DNA of 64,000 nucleotides from the NCBI GenBank assembly GCA_013398175.1, contig VZRZ01003063.1:650621-714620 (forward strand), given 5' to 3'. This document shows, piece by piece, positions 34,995 to 47,358 of the stretch. This DNA is from Climacteris rufus. Its lineage: Eukaryota > Chordata > Aves > Passeriformes > Climacteridae. The position numbers and the translations under genes are program-made. How positions within the stretch are numbered: position 1 is the stretch's first letter; every line of letters begins with the position of its first letter. The notes below the pieces were generated by a model. That model was not told where the DNA came from. It worked only from the letters and a program-made list of their open reading frames with translations, and did no database searches.

Positions 34995-35559
34995 TTTCTG
35001 GATTTGCTCCAAAGTTCCCTCCCGTGGGCACCCAGGAGGCCACGAGCAGGTGCAGGTGCCCTGAGCCCCCGACATGAACACCCCTGTGTGTGTTGTGACC
35101 CAGTTCCATGGGACATCAGCTGTCACCAGAGTGTCACCACAGCCTCAATCAACCCCCAGGAGCTGCCTGCCAAGGCGAGGTTCTGTCCCACTGGCTACTT
35201 TCATTAAACAATTCAGGATGGTATGAATTCACTCCAGAGTACAAAAGACACGAATTGAAATGCATCCAGCTGCTGCTGGTGCCAAGAATATGACTCTGAG
35301 CAGCTTCCACTGTTTATAGACTCAAAAAAGATGAAAACATCCGGTCTGGCATGGAAAGGGGATGCCAAATCCATCTTGGAGAGAAGCAATAGAGTTGGTA
35401 TTCATTAACCCTTCTCAGTTGGCTTTTTTAATAAAATGAGATAGATCTCGGTCCAGTCTCCAAGCAAGATTTATTTATTTCTAAATGACAAAGAAATGGA
35501 AAACACAAGGCATTTGGCAAAGTATTTCTTTGAGTACCTTGGCAGCTTGTCATTGATAA
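34995..35559. other. Unique DNA right of minisatellite
   Basis: No gene or repeat family recognised. Slightly more G/C-rich near 35020-35100. Confidence 0.5.
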
Positions 35560-36430
35560 TGGAATTGTTGTCTGATCTTCAGTCATTTGCAATTTAATTT
35601 ACCCACAAAACCTACCACTTCTCCTTGCACATGTTTCTCCACAATGTGCCTATTTACCTTCCCAAACCAGGAAGAAATACATTAGATGATTTAAAGGGTA
35701 GCCCTTAATGCAATTTAAAGCCTTGCAAATTGATTTTCCTTAATGAACTTTATATCCTGACATCCTGTCGTTTTTCCTCTAGTACATTCAATTAGGCTAT
35801 AATCAGTTATTAAGGGTTAGATAATGGGAACGTGACATCATCTACACGAGGCAGAAATTTTTGTGAGAGATTAATTAAAATCTAATTTTCATGCAAGGCT
35901 AGACCATCTGGGCCAAAAGGTGCCTATGATAATTGCAAGGGGGGAAAAAAAAGGAGAAAAAAAATCCTGTAAAACCCAAAATGGGGAAAGGAAGAACACT
36001 TTGCTTGGGTAGATGCCGAGATGAGAGAGAAGTTGAGAGAGATGTTCCTCTTGAGGGTATAAGAGAGAGAACCTTTGTGCTGTCTTCATCTAAACCATGG
36101 CAGAACAAACATTGCGAATCGAAATGTTTCAGTAAAAGAGCTGAATACATTTCTTTGTGGATAAAAAGCAAGAGCCATTCATGTTCTACTTTCAGATAGA
36201 AACACACTGTAATAGCAGTAGTAGCAGCGCTTAAAGCTTTTGTGGTTTTGTTAATATTAACTTGTGACAGAGGGGAGCTCTGGGCTCCAAATACATCTCT
36301 AATCTCAGCGGAGAACACAGCTCAGCAGTTCCATTTGCCCCATATCAAAGAAGGAATAATGTTGTTATTCTGCCAAGAAAATGGATCTATTTATCTGATG
36401 CAACATTCTCTGCAACACAGGGTTTGTTTT
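35560..36430. promoter_or_regulatory. Candidate conserved non-coding element
   Basis: Unique, repeat-free, balanced A/T-rich sequence dense in developmental-factor words. These include CAATTA at 35789-35794, TGACATCA (CRE/AP-1-like) at 35833-35840, TTAATTAA at 35871-35878, and several ATGCAA and TTAAT words. This texture is common in vertebrate enhancers in gene deserts. There is no direct evidence of conservation or activity. Confidence 0.27.
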
Positions 36431-39400
36431 TCCTTGCCTCTATTTTTTTTGGAAATGGGCATATTGTAACCATTCTTAAAACAAACTTAAAGCGAAGGGT
36501 TATATCAACCACAAAGAACTTTCCACTAGCAATATCCATATTGCTGCAGTAATTTTGGAGGCTCTCATATTTCAGAACTAAAAAACCTCTGCAACTCAAT
36601 AAAAAGAGCCAACATAATAGTTCTTCACATTCATTACTGCTTTTCAAAGCAGCACCTCCAAAGCAATCCAGCCCACGAGCAATTTTGGGACACTGCCTCC
36701 AAGAGAGGTGAAAAGAAGGTTCAAAGCCTACAAATCCTCTCTGCTCATGCAGGTAATCCTGGGCTAGCACTCCTCGTGTGCCTTCCTGGCCTCATCTACT
36801 GATTCTGGTGGAGTTTGTCTCCATTGATATCCAGGAAAACAAGAGCCAAGCCTGAGGGTCAGAATGTTCCACAAAGATCTCTCTGTGGGATCTGGGGTTT
36901 GAGTTGGTTCTTTTTTGGTCTTTTGACTGTTTGTTGGTTCTTTTTTTGAAAGATCAAAAGTAAAACTCCAGCTTTTGTGCAGGGTTTCTCTTATCAGATG
37001 GCTTTGAATCTTGGCTTAGAAAACTCCTTTTCTCAAAACAATTTAGAGAAGCTATGGCTTTCATTCGATTTAAAAAATGTGTTCTCAATATTACTTTTTT
37101 TTCCCTTTAACTTTCTATGCTTTCTGTTTTCCCCGAACCTTCCAAGCATCCCAGTAACCATCTATAACCATAGTCTTAATTAAGAAAGAAAGTGGTTTGG
37201 ATCATTAGTCTAAGTCTGTTTGGAGGAATTGTTACCCAGTTGTAAGTGAGGTTTTCAATGACTGTATTTCTTCCCCAGAGATAAGGCAATTAACGTTGTT
37301 TCACATAAAATCAACCTTCCCCCCACTGCCTCCATGGAGGTGAGCAAAAGTGAGAACAAATCAATACCAGAATCTATTCCCAGGAAAAAGGAACAAATAT
37401 ATCTTTATAATTACAATATGTAACACATTCCACAGCTGCGTGCCTCTTGTGGTTAGTTCTGATCTGAATGTAAATACATGTTTTATGCTGAAGATAATTT
37501 CAAAGAGGAGCTGGGAACACACACAGAATGATCCAGTGCTTTCTGTGTGCTTTTAAATATATGAGCCAAGCTATTCATATTTCCCCTGCATTCCCATGAT
37601 ATACTGGAGAGCAGCAGTGCTGTAATGTATGGTGCAATGGAAATATAAAATAAAATTCACTTATCTGGCCAAGAACCTGCACTTTCTCCTTAAATTCACG
37701 CTCTTTATAGACCTATCTCAGTTACTGGTTAGGACAGACAAAGAATGGATCACATAGGGGAGGTATCAAGATTAAGTGTGAGGTTGGCCAAAGTATGAGA
37801 GACCAAAGACACAGATTTCTTTACTGATTTCATGTTCACACTGCACTGAACCCCTGATTCAGCACTGGGGCTGCTTGGCTATTTCCAGGACAAATCTGAG
37901 AAATGTGTTCAGATTTGTTCAATATTCACTTAGTGTGCAAATATTTCTCACATCCACTCCCCCAAAACTGAAATCCCTCAATCCATGGGAACACCAAACG
38001 AGCAAAATCCGTCTTTGCTGTTTCTCACTTTCCTTGCCTGGGAGTCCCATTCCTTTACAGGTTTGCTTATCCTCTTCCCAACCTCTCCCAAGCCACACCA
38101 CCTGGAAAACTCACCTTCCAGACCACTTCATGCATGTCCCAGCTGAAGGACATCTGTCCTGCGAGCAGGGTAGGGCTGTTAGAGGAACAAATATGCATTA
38201 AATATTCCCAGGCCACTCTATTTCATGTACAGAAAGAAAATAACTATGGGGTAAATATGCAAGGCATTGAACAATTTGAGAGAAATTGCTGTTCTTCATA
38301 ATTATTTTTTAATTTACCCTCTGCTGGCTGAGAACTGAGGTCCTTGTCTCCTAGTCAGCACAAACTTTGCATTTCTTGATCTGCATCTGGGGCTTACTGA
38401 AAAATGAGCATCTTGATTACAGCTCTGCCCTTCCCCTGCTCAGCTCCAGCTGCTGCCTCTCCTCCTGCGTTTCCAAAAACTGAAAGGCAGAACCACTTAC
38501 TTCCTTATTTGTATTATTTATTTTGCTCATGTGGGTTGTCTCACTTCCTTTTGCAGCTCCCTGAATATCTCTGAAAGGAGGGAGAAGAGCCCTGCTGTGC
38601 CCCGGGGCAGGTGCAGGACCAGGGGAGGGAGCGACAGCTGGGGCAGTGCCACCACCACAGTGACAGCAACGAGCCCCAAAGTACAACTTCTAGAGTTCTC
38701 CACTCCCACTTCCTGCTGAGAGCAATGAAGTTCATAGAATCTGTGAGGGGAGGAAAGCCGGGATGGGGAAGTAATGAAAAACAGCTTTTTGTGTGGTCTC
38801 AGTGATCCTAATCCTTCACAAATATATCCTGTGTTGGGTGAGACACTCAAAGGAGTTGTGGCTCCCAGAGGTATTCCTGACTGCTTTTCCCAGCTCTCCC
38901 AAGAGCTTGGATGCCTTCCATAAAACCATACTTTCCTTTTCAGTCAGCACACTGGGATCTGCCCACTCTCCACTCACAAGAAGATGGATCTCACGTTCCC
39001 ACTTCTTTTTGCTTCTGTTCTTGAGCTACAGCCTCAGCAAGGCAGGTTCCCAGGCAGGGAACCCCCTTTCCTGATCTGCAGAAAACTATTCCACCATGCG
39101 GGGCTGGCAGAGGTTGGTAAAGAACAAAAGTGGCTCCAACCAAACAGAAATCCAGAATGAAACCTTGCTGTTCCCCTCTTAATCTCATCCTTTCATCTCA
39201 CCTTATTCTAATAACCTTGAAGCTTTGTGAGAGCATCTGTGCCACAAATAAACATAAAAATAGGAGAATATTACCTGGTGGAGAAATTTAGTTCCAATAA
39301 CAATATTGGCCTTTGCTGTGGAAAATTTACTTCTAGGCTGCAGTGAGAGCAAGTCCCTGCTCAGAGATAACTCACCTTCAGCCAGGAAGTTTTGCACATC

Positions 39401-40614
39401 AAATAACATCAGTCAAGAGGCTTTTTTACATGGCCAAAATCACTAATTAGTGATTCATTCTGCAGTGGCCCAGCTGAAACTGGTGCTTCCATGGTGTTAT
39501 CACCATTTGCCTCTCTCCACTGCCACAACACATCAGAAGCTCAAAAACTTCCACAAAAAAATATTTTACACCAATAAAAAACTATTCCCACATCACAAAG
39601 TCCTACCTGTTCTCCCACACACTGGCTTTGCAATTGTGCAGAACCCTTTTTTTGCCTTTTCAGTGTCATTTTTCCCCTTAAAGCAAAGAAGTTGCTTTCT
39701 CCAGCGTTGGTCTCTGGGAGATTTTTCCATCCCACAGATCCCGGTTTTCCCCAGTGTTGTTCCAAGGCTTGGCAGGATGGCTGGTTTTTAATCAGCCCAG
39801 CAAGTCACTTGGGTCTCTTAGTGCCGAGCCCAGATTTACTTTAGGATTTTCAGTTCTGATGAAAGCACAAGAGGGAAGGAGCAGAGCTTCTTCTCCCTTT
39901 GTAATTAATCACAGGTTAAAGTGCTGTATGAATTATACAGGCCCCAGGAGAGACATCACTTTTGGAATCTCCAGCAAAGCACACAACTTAAGACAGACTT
40001 TGCTTTGTGTATTTGGCTAATAGAAGAATTAGTCACTGAGCTGGAGATTTATTTTTTTTTTTAAACTTTTAAAATAACCTCGCTAGTCTGGGGAAGATGA
40101 TTTTCTACCAAGAGCTCTACCTTTATAGCTTGGAGAAAATTTGGTGCTGTGTGAGTTTAGACATCTTGGCAACAGCTACAGCAGAGAACTTAGATATGAT
40201 TTTGTTTTTCAAAGCAAGCACTCAGAGGATTTTTTGACAGGGGGGTGGGTGGAAGAGTCACTCAGCACAAGAATTTGCAGCAAAGCCTGTGTGTGAGGGA
40301 AGCAGTACAGCCAAATGCAGCTCCTGCAAACCTACCAACAAATATCCCCACAGCTTTTAACATCCTTCCCTGCTCTGACTCCAGAGCCATCTCATTGCTC
40401 ACAGCACAGAAACAACTGGTTAATAAATGTCACCATCACAAGCAATCCTTCAAAAGGTGTTCAATCCCCCCATATGTGCCAGTTTACAGACTCTAAGGCA
40501 ATTGTTTTGTTTCTTATTAAGAAAAGTCTACTGAAAAAAACCAAAACACTTTGAAGGATAATTTCACTGAAACAGTAATTTATTTCATTATAATTAATAG
40601 GAACTGAAGAAGAC
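36431..40614. other. Unique non-coding DNA, no gene seen
   Basis: 4.2 kb without recognised exon, RNA gene or interspersed repeat. A slightly G/C-richer spot lies near 38560-38680, with overlapping frames on both strands but no domain. Confidence 0.5.
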
Positions 40615-40803
40615 TCATAGAACAGCCTGAGTTGGAAAGGACCTTAAATGTTTTGGAATTCCACCCCCTGCCAAGGACAGGGACACCTTCCACTATCCCA
40701 GGTTGCTCCAAGCCCCGTCCAACCTGGCCTTGGACACTTCCAGGGATGGGGCAGCCACAGCTTCTCTGGGCACCCTGTGCCAGGGCCTCCCCACCCTCAC
40801 AAG
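40615..40803 (-). mobile_element. CR1 LINE, 3' end only
   Basis: Minus-strand copy from the 'tcatagaacagcctgagttgg' tail back to the 'cagggcctccccaccctcac' block, where it is truncated. The first block has a few substitutions and the rest is well preserved. Confidence 0.93.
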
Positions 40804-42230
40804 GATTCCTGCACTATACTTTCATTAACAATACAGAATAATTGTTGTCATCCTTTCTTTTCCCTTTCTTATCACCACCACCTTGTTACTTTCATTAGAC
40901 TTTCTTCTTAAACTGTTTTAAGTCACAGAGATGATAAAATCACCAACAATAATATTCAAACGGGATTTCAAACAGTACAGCGTGAAAAGCAGAATTACGA
41001 AATTACTTTGTCTTTCAATTGCCTGTAACAAGCACTACTTTTACTGTGGATTGGTTCACATGTGGTTTACAGAAGGAATTCAAGAGAGATTCTTAAGTCA
41101 GATCTGGCTCCATAACTTTAAGGTTGTTTCATGAGGTTAAATAAAAGAAAATGTAAACCAGCTATGATTACATCTGAATTCTCCAAGTAGCTCCAGACAT
41201 ACTTAATGGAGGAACTTGGGCCTCAGTGAATACCGATAAATCTATTTTCTTTTTAAGAAAAAATTATGAAAAGTTAAAAGGACATCAATCACACTTTCCT
41301 TAACAGAGTGTTAGAGAGGGACAATTAAAGATGCCCCGTTGCACTGTAGCACAGATTAAATCATGTGTCAGAGCCTGAGCCAGTATCTGAGGTTGTTATT
41401 AAAGCTATTTCTTCACTGCATGATTAAAATCTAAGCTTAGAAATAAATTTTGTTTTACACTAGTGAAATGATCAAATATTCTTTTTATTTCAGACCTTAC
41501 CTCTATATTTTCTGTAAATGCTGTTAGAATAAGTTAAATTTTTCTATTAAACAGCTACCTCCTAAGTGAAGTTTTTAATTTATAGAAAGAGAGTTATGGA
41601 AATTTCCAGGCTTAACCATTTCAATCACTTTACAAACAAATAAGGAAGAAAAAGAAAGGAAGATTCAATAAGACCAGTTTTTGCAGCAGGCAGATTGGAC
41701 TTAAATAAAAAACCAAACACATTTCATGTCATCAGCTTCAGTTGATGCTGTAAGTGGGGGTGTGGGAGTGCATCTCCCTCTCACCAAAATCTAACAGTGA
41801 CACTTTCTTCAACTTCTGACACAAAAATAAACATTGTCCAAGTAGTTCCCTTTGGGGTAGTGTGGTTATCTCAGTCCTCAGGTTATTTTTGTATAAAAAT
41901 GTCTCTCCCATTTATCTGTCTATAAATACTGACTTCCTACCCGGTTAGGAGCATCTGAAGGCACCTTTCCCACAAGACTTGCAGAGAAAAGGATTTAATT
42001 CCAGGTCATTTCCATGAGTGGCACCGAGCCATGTGCCTGGTTGAAAAGCTTTGTTTCTATTTGTCTTCCTTCTCTTCCCAAAACCTTACAATCTAAACCC
42101 AGTTTGTTGCTTTGTGCATTCCTGAAAACGTGGGAGTTTTGCAAACACCCCCTGGAGATTCCAGTGGGGCCAGAGCACACTCGAGCCTGGTTTGTGTGCC
42201 CCAGGCAGAGCAGAGGGCACTGGAATGTGG
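40804..42230. other. Unique A/T-rich DNA, no gene seen
   Basis: No exon or repeat family recognised. Confidence 0.5.
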
Positions 42231-42364
42231 CCTGGACGTGTCCAAGTCCAGGGTGGATGGGGCTTGGAGCAACCTGGGGTAGTGGAAGGTGTCCCTGCCC
42301 AGGGCAGGAATGGGCTTCAAGGTCCCTTCCCACCAAAACCATCCTGGGATTCTGGGGTTCTGTG
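42231..42364 (+). mobile_element. CR1 LINE, short 3' end only
   Basis: About 134 bases from 'cctggacgtgtccaagtcc' to 'gggattctggggttctg'. The 'ctgcccagggcagg' block has lost several bases. Confidence 0.9.
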
Positions 42365-43849
42365 GGTGTTGTAGACACACCCCCACTTTCATTTGATGCC
42401 TAAATGCCATTTGGATGAATGACAGCACTTTTATGATGAATATTTCTTCACCACACGGAGCTGAATGATTAATGCAAGTCCTGAAGGTCATCTTGCAAAG
42501 GCAGTGAGTGCATTTTACTCCTTTATGGTGGGTAATTCCATGTACAATTCTCTTTGATAAGTCTATTTTTTTCCAGAAGGGATAAAAGAGCTACTTCTGG
42601 TTGGAACCCCTCCCAAGCAGACAGCAGCAAGCAGCAAGGCCACAACAAGGATGCCCCAGATTCAAACCTTCAGCTCCAAACCAGAGCTATTTCCCTCTGC
42701 AAAAGTACCCTGGAGAGCCTAAATCCTGTTGGACCCCAAGGGCCACATATGAACCATGTTTCCCAAACACTGACAGGAAAAGAGGGTGGGAGGCTGATTG
42801 ATCTTGAAAATACAGAGCTTAGAAAACACAGGCTGTCTCTCAGGCTTTTCCAATTTATCCTTTTCACCTGCCTAATATGCCCAGGAAAATGAGGTGCCTT
42901 CTGCTCTGCATTGCCAGCACAACCTGGACTTGGTGCTTACCAGAGAAACACAAATAAATGGAATTCTTAAATGTGTGTTTTATCCCTTTAAGATGTCCAG
43001 CAAGATAAAAAAACCACAAATATCCCAGCAAGTTAAATCATCATTTGTCTTCTGGAATAACTTGCTGTAGTTTTCCACGAGCAAGTCTGTAAAACTTTCT
43101 CTAATCATGGCTTTTTTTTCAGAAGCTGCTCCTTTCCACCTGCTTCCATTTTAATGTGTCCTCAATATCAGTTATTTTTACTTCAGCTCTAAGAGGCAAA
43201 TAACAAGGATGAACAATAAGTCTTCCTTTCACAAACAAAAATATGATATTGCTAGTGGAAGAAAACACAGAAAATTGCCAGAGAAATAAAATCTCAGCAA
43301 GTGTTTTCATTTGTCAAATTTGCTCAGTGAGAAGGTCCTCAGTGAAGAAAATATAATCCATAAAGCCAGCATCAATTATCACAGAGTGGAAGCACTGGGC
43401 TGCTTTTGCTCTTAATTTTTGCATGTTGGAGAAGGATGATTACACACACTCCATCAACAGGGAACTGGTGAATCCATACAAACATCAGCAATCCCCAGCT
43501 CTTGCTGGGCATTGTGGAAACCTACGGAATTCTGAAAACTCGTAAACCTGCTGAAACAACGAACTGAATTAATCTATAGCACTGGCTCAGGGCAGCTGAT
43601 GTTTCTGGAAAACATAAGGTGACTTTTTAACTGTGTATTAGTTCCTAGTAAAGATGTGGGGAAAACTGGGATTTATTTGGAGTTCTTCATGTGGCAAACC
43701 AGTCTGTGCCAGTAAAGAATACAGGAAATAAAGGAAAGGGGGAAGGAAGGTGATGGCAATGATGTAATTGAAAAGAAGAAAACAGAGATGAGACTGAGAG
43801 TGGCAAACACAAGAATTGGGGATTTGTTTATATAAATTCATGGAAATTG
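42365..43849. other. Unique non-coding DNA, no gene seen
   Basis: No exon, RNA gene or repeat family recognised. Confidence 0.5.
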
Positions 43850-43985
43850 CTAAAAAAAAAAACCCAAACCCACACCCAAACCAAGGAAAAAAGTAAACCA
43901 ACCAACCAACCAACCAACCAAAAAACCCAAACAAAACCAAAACCCAAAACATAATAAAACAAATGAACAAAAACAACCCCCAAAC
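43850..43985. repeat. A/C-rich low complexity with (AACC)n
   Basis: A- and C-only words, including about six perfect AACC units at 43896-43922. The minus strand gives glycine/tryptophan/leucine/valine-rich frames (GWLVGWLV), which are repeat artefacts. Confidence 0.95.
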
Positions 43986-44257
43986 AGAAAGCAAAGGGAA
44001 AATAGGAAACAAATAAAGGGAAAACCACAAAAAACCTTATGAAAGCTCAGAAGTTCAGTAGAATTTGGCATTTCTTCCTTAAAATTAAGCTAAAATTAAC
44101 AGATTTTAGCTATAGTCTACTCATCCTTTCAGATCATACCTTCATTCTCACCCTCCTTTCTTTAAATTGTGATGCTGAGCTCAACCTGTTTCTTAAAATA
44201 CACACATGTGGCTTCTGGATTGCCATCAAGTGCTGGAAGCTGGTCTGTTCCCAGAAC
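43986..44257. other. Unique spacer
   Basis: No feature recognised. Confidence 0.5.
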
Positions 44258-44788
44258 CCAAGAATAATTTAGGTTGGAAAAGCCCTCCCAGCCCATGGAG
44301 CCCAAGCTGTGCCCAATCCCCACCTTGTCCCCAGCCCAGAGCCCTGAGTGCCACAGCCAGGCCTTCCTTGAACACCTCCAGGGATGGGGACTCCAAACCT
44401 CCCTGGGCAGCCCCTGCCAAGGTCTGAGCAGCCTTTCCATGGAGAAATTCCTGCTGCTGTCCAANCCCCTGGCTGCCCCTCCTGGCAGGAGCTGTGCAGA
44501 GCCAGCAGGGCCCCCTGAGCCTCCTTTGCTCCAGGCTGAGCCCCCCCAGCTCCCTCAGCCCCTCCTGGGGCTCCAGCCCCTTCCCCAGCCCCGTTCCCTG
44601 CCCTGGACACCTCCAGCCCCTCAGGGTCTCTCTGGCCAGGAGGGCCCAGAACTGGACACAGCACTCGAGGTCCCTCAGCAGGGCCAGCACAGGGGACGGG
44701 CACTGCCCTGGGCCTGTGGCCACCCCATGGCTGGGACAAGCCAGGATTCCTTCTTGGCCATGTGGGCACGCTCTGTCACTCACTCTGA
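44258..44788 (-). mobile_element. CR1 LINE, second subfamily, ORF2 tail plus 3' end
   Basis: Minus-strand copy of about 530 bases. From its 3' end it shows 'aggttggaaaagccctccca', 'cacctccagggatggggactcca', 'cccctgagcctcctttgctccaggctgagc', 'cccagctccctcagcccctcc', 'ggcccagaactggacacagcactcgaggt' and 'gccaggattccttcttggccatgtgggca' type blocks. These are the ORF2 end and 3' part of a CR1 lineage distinct from the 'cccatggcaggg' copies. It is unusually G/C-rich for this window and has one undetermined base at 44465. It is the longest copy of this lineage here. Long frames on both strands are by-products. Confidence 0.9.
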
Positions 44789-47220
44789 ACTAGGGAGTTT
44801 ATTAGTATCCAAAATAGAATACGAATATCTCCAATAGATGTGCAGGACAATGAAAAGCAATTTGCAATTGTTCCCAGCATCTATTCATCACTACTGGAGG
44901 CACAGGCTACTATTGAAATCCTAAGACTCCTAAGATGCATCCTGTGCAGAAATATTCCAAAGACTGTTTCCAGAGAGGTTTTCTAATGAACTACAAATGT
45001 GCAGTGTGCTCACCACTTTCCTCCACTGTGGTAATCCACTTCCCACTGACCTACAGATCCAATTAATTTGCAGCTAATGGAACTCTGTGTTCAAAGGAAT
45101 TCTGAGTATTACTTGAAAATCCCAGATGATGCCGTTAGCCAACTATCTTGGAAGGGCTGATAAGCAGCATGAACACAGGGGCTACTGGTGGTGCATAATT
45201 TTGCTTCTAACATATGCTGCTTGTGTTTGGCACATAAATTGCATTTTGAGTTCCTTAAAAGGATTTGGTGCTGGGTTTTATTCCTTTGTTACATAAAGTC
45301 GTTTCATGAAAGTGCGTTGGCTCAACCCTGAAATGACCCTGACCATCTTATTTGCCCCTGATCTAACTCCTTCTCTGAGTTTGCCCCAGATCCAACTCCT
45401 TCTCTGTTTGCTCCACTGCTGAGGGCAGTGAAGTTGGAGTCCATGCAGGGCAGACTTCCTCAAGAGCTACTCAGAGGGAAAACTTGGTGTAATTGCGGTG
45501 GTTCCTCCTCTGGCTGAGCGGTTTGGCCCAGGTTTAGTCTCTCATTTTGTGGCTTGGGTCTCAAGGTAAGGATGGAAACACCCCTTTTTTTCTGGCTGCA
45601 TCTCTTCCCAGGCTCCCTGAGAGGCAGTGTGTGATGTGCCACAGGGTAACCAAGAGACACCTCCCAATCTGCCCCAAACAATTTCATTGATGGGGCTGGT
45701 TTATGTTAGATCTAAGGTAACAAATAGCAATGGAACCTGCATTCCCTGTAGCGGTCATGCAGGCCCACAGGGCAGGTTTGGGGAGTCTGATTGGATCCCC
45801 TTGGAGACACCATTCCACCAGCTCTGTCACCACCTGAGAAGTGATGGGCTGTCCTGTAGGATTCCCCACAGAAACATTTAGCTGTTTAAAAGGTTCCAGC
45901 AAAATGGCTTTTGGGGTTTTGTTTGCAGAGTATCCCCAGCAAAGACTGTGATCAGGGGCTCCCCTTCCAATCCAGCTACTCCAGATCCTCCTTTTCAGCA
46001 AGAGATGGGAGCAAATAGTGTCTTCAGACAAGGCAGGAGCTACGGAGCTGCACTGCAGACATAAAATACATCTCTGCCACAACATTCAAGCAGGTAAGGC
46101 AGAAAGATATCCATAGAAACTGCTGTTCCCTGCACAGAGCTGCCTCCCACCTGCTGGTGCTCAGAGAGATCTTCCTAAGCCACACTGTCCACACACAGCA
46201 CACACGCAGCAGTTCTGACAGGTCTGGTATGAACCATTCCTCCTTTTTTCTTGGTAACAGGGATGAGATGCTTTATCTTCTAGTGTGAGATTCACCCAAA
46301 GGAAAACTTTTCCGAGTAGGAAGCACTGCAGTCTGTAGCTGCATATTTTAAGCCTGGTTCCTCAGTATTCAAGTCATTATAAATCCCCTGACTTCAGCAG
46401 AGCTGTGCAGAGTTATGCCAGCTATGAATCTGGCTGTTCTCTGCTTAAGTACTTCCCAAGCATTAAAATCCTTTCAGGACTAAGCCATGCAGGTGATGTT
46501 TGCCCACATATAAATCAATTAAGACATGAAAGGTTCTGTGCAGGCATGGGGATGGGAGGGAAACATGGGGGAGAGTAAGGAATATTTCCCTTTTTAATTT
46601 TCCAGGTATTTTTTTTTCCTCCAAGGTGTCCTGTCTTCAGTGCACTTCATTCAATGTGCCCAGAGCTACTCATTTTGTAATACTCACACTGCCAAAGTTC
46701 ATCAGGATTTATAGCACACATCCTTAAGGTTGGATTAATTATATATTGCTACATGGTATGGGAGCTTTGCAACCTGGTCTCCTTACACGATGAATTACCT
46801 TTTTTAGGCTCTGATAGAACCACAGTTTGAACCAGCCTGTAATCTTCCCAATGAACTGACTGGTTTATCTTAATTTACAATTTTTTGTCTGAAATAGTCT
46901 GCCAATGAAAGGTATCAGCCTTTTAAAAATCCACTCTCCACACTCAGATTTTGAACAAAAATTGGAACTGTGTATTCTTGTAACTCACTAATGTCCTCCT
47001 GAATCTGCTCTGAAATGTTTATTGTCAAGTGATGGCTCCATTGAATCTTCTCACTTCTAACCTCAAAATGAGAACTTGTTTTGTCTTCACTGCTAATCCC
47101 AGGATCACCATCACCAGAGCCAAAGTGTTTCTCTTTTGAAGAATTAACTCTGCTTAAAAGCACCTGCAGAACAATCATTGTTTTTCCAGGTATTATCAAG
47201 CTGAAATAACTGAAGAGCAA
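44789..47220. other. Unique non-coding DNA, no gene seen
   Basis: 2.4 kb. Overlapping frames at 45627-45881 (plus) and 45684-46085 (minus) are the longest, but I recognise no domain in either. A small tandem repeat inside is listed separately. Confidence 0.5.
45351..45406. repeat. 29-bp tandem duplication
   Basis: The 29-base unit at 45351-45379 is followed by a second, nearly identical unit at 45380-45406. The shared core is AACTCCTTCTCTG. Confidence 0.85.
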
Positions 47221-47221
47221 G

Positions 47222-47358
47222 ACCAGCTTCAGTTGGCCAGATCATGGTGCTGATAACACCAAAGTTGTGGGTTCAGTCCCTGTTTGGGCCTTTTACTTAT
47301 GAGCTGGACTTGGTGATCCTTGTGGTGGGTCCCTTCCAACTCAGAATATTCTGTGATC
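47222..47358 (+). mobile_element. tRNA-Ile-derived SINE with CR1-like tail
   Basis: The first ~70 bases align by eye with a tRNA-Ile gene. They have an A-box-like CTTCAGTTGG near 47227-47236, 'gtggtgctgataacaccaa' in the anticodon-arm region (about 47245-47263) and a B box GGTTCAGTCC at 47270-47279, then GGGCC where the acceptor stem would close. The remainder (about 47290-47358) ends in 'gggtcccttccaactcagaatattctgtga', the CR1 3' tail. This tRNA head plus LINE tail is the design of TguSINE1-type songbird SINEs, which are thought to be copied by CR1 reverse transcriptase. Paired positions in the acceptor arm are lost, so it is not a working tRNA. Confidence 0.88.

Noticed and set aside
34774..35109. 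Minus-strand frame with repeated W-T-L-R-G-G-T-G-E-D-N units
   Set aside because: It is the translation of the minisatellite. The 31-base subunits shift the frame elsewhere in the array and there is no supporting gene structure.
43638..44071. Membrane-protein-like hydrophobic minus-strand frames
   Set aside because: The hydrophobic GWLVGWLV and F/L-rich parts come from the (AACC)n and A-rich low-complexity tract.
44226..44837. 185-187 codon frames on both strands, proline/glycine-rich
   Set aside because: By-products of the G/C-rich CR1 copy at 44258-44788. They also run through an undetermined base.
47222..47300. Possible functional tRNA-Ile gene
   Set aside because: Acceptor-arm pairing is broken, the A box carries an extra base, and the sequence continues into a CR1-type tail, so it is a SINE head.
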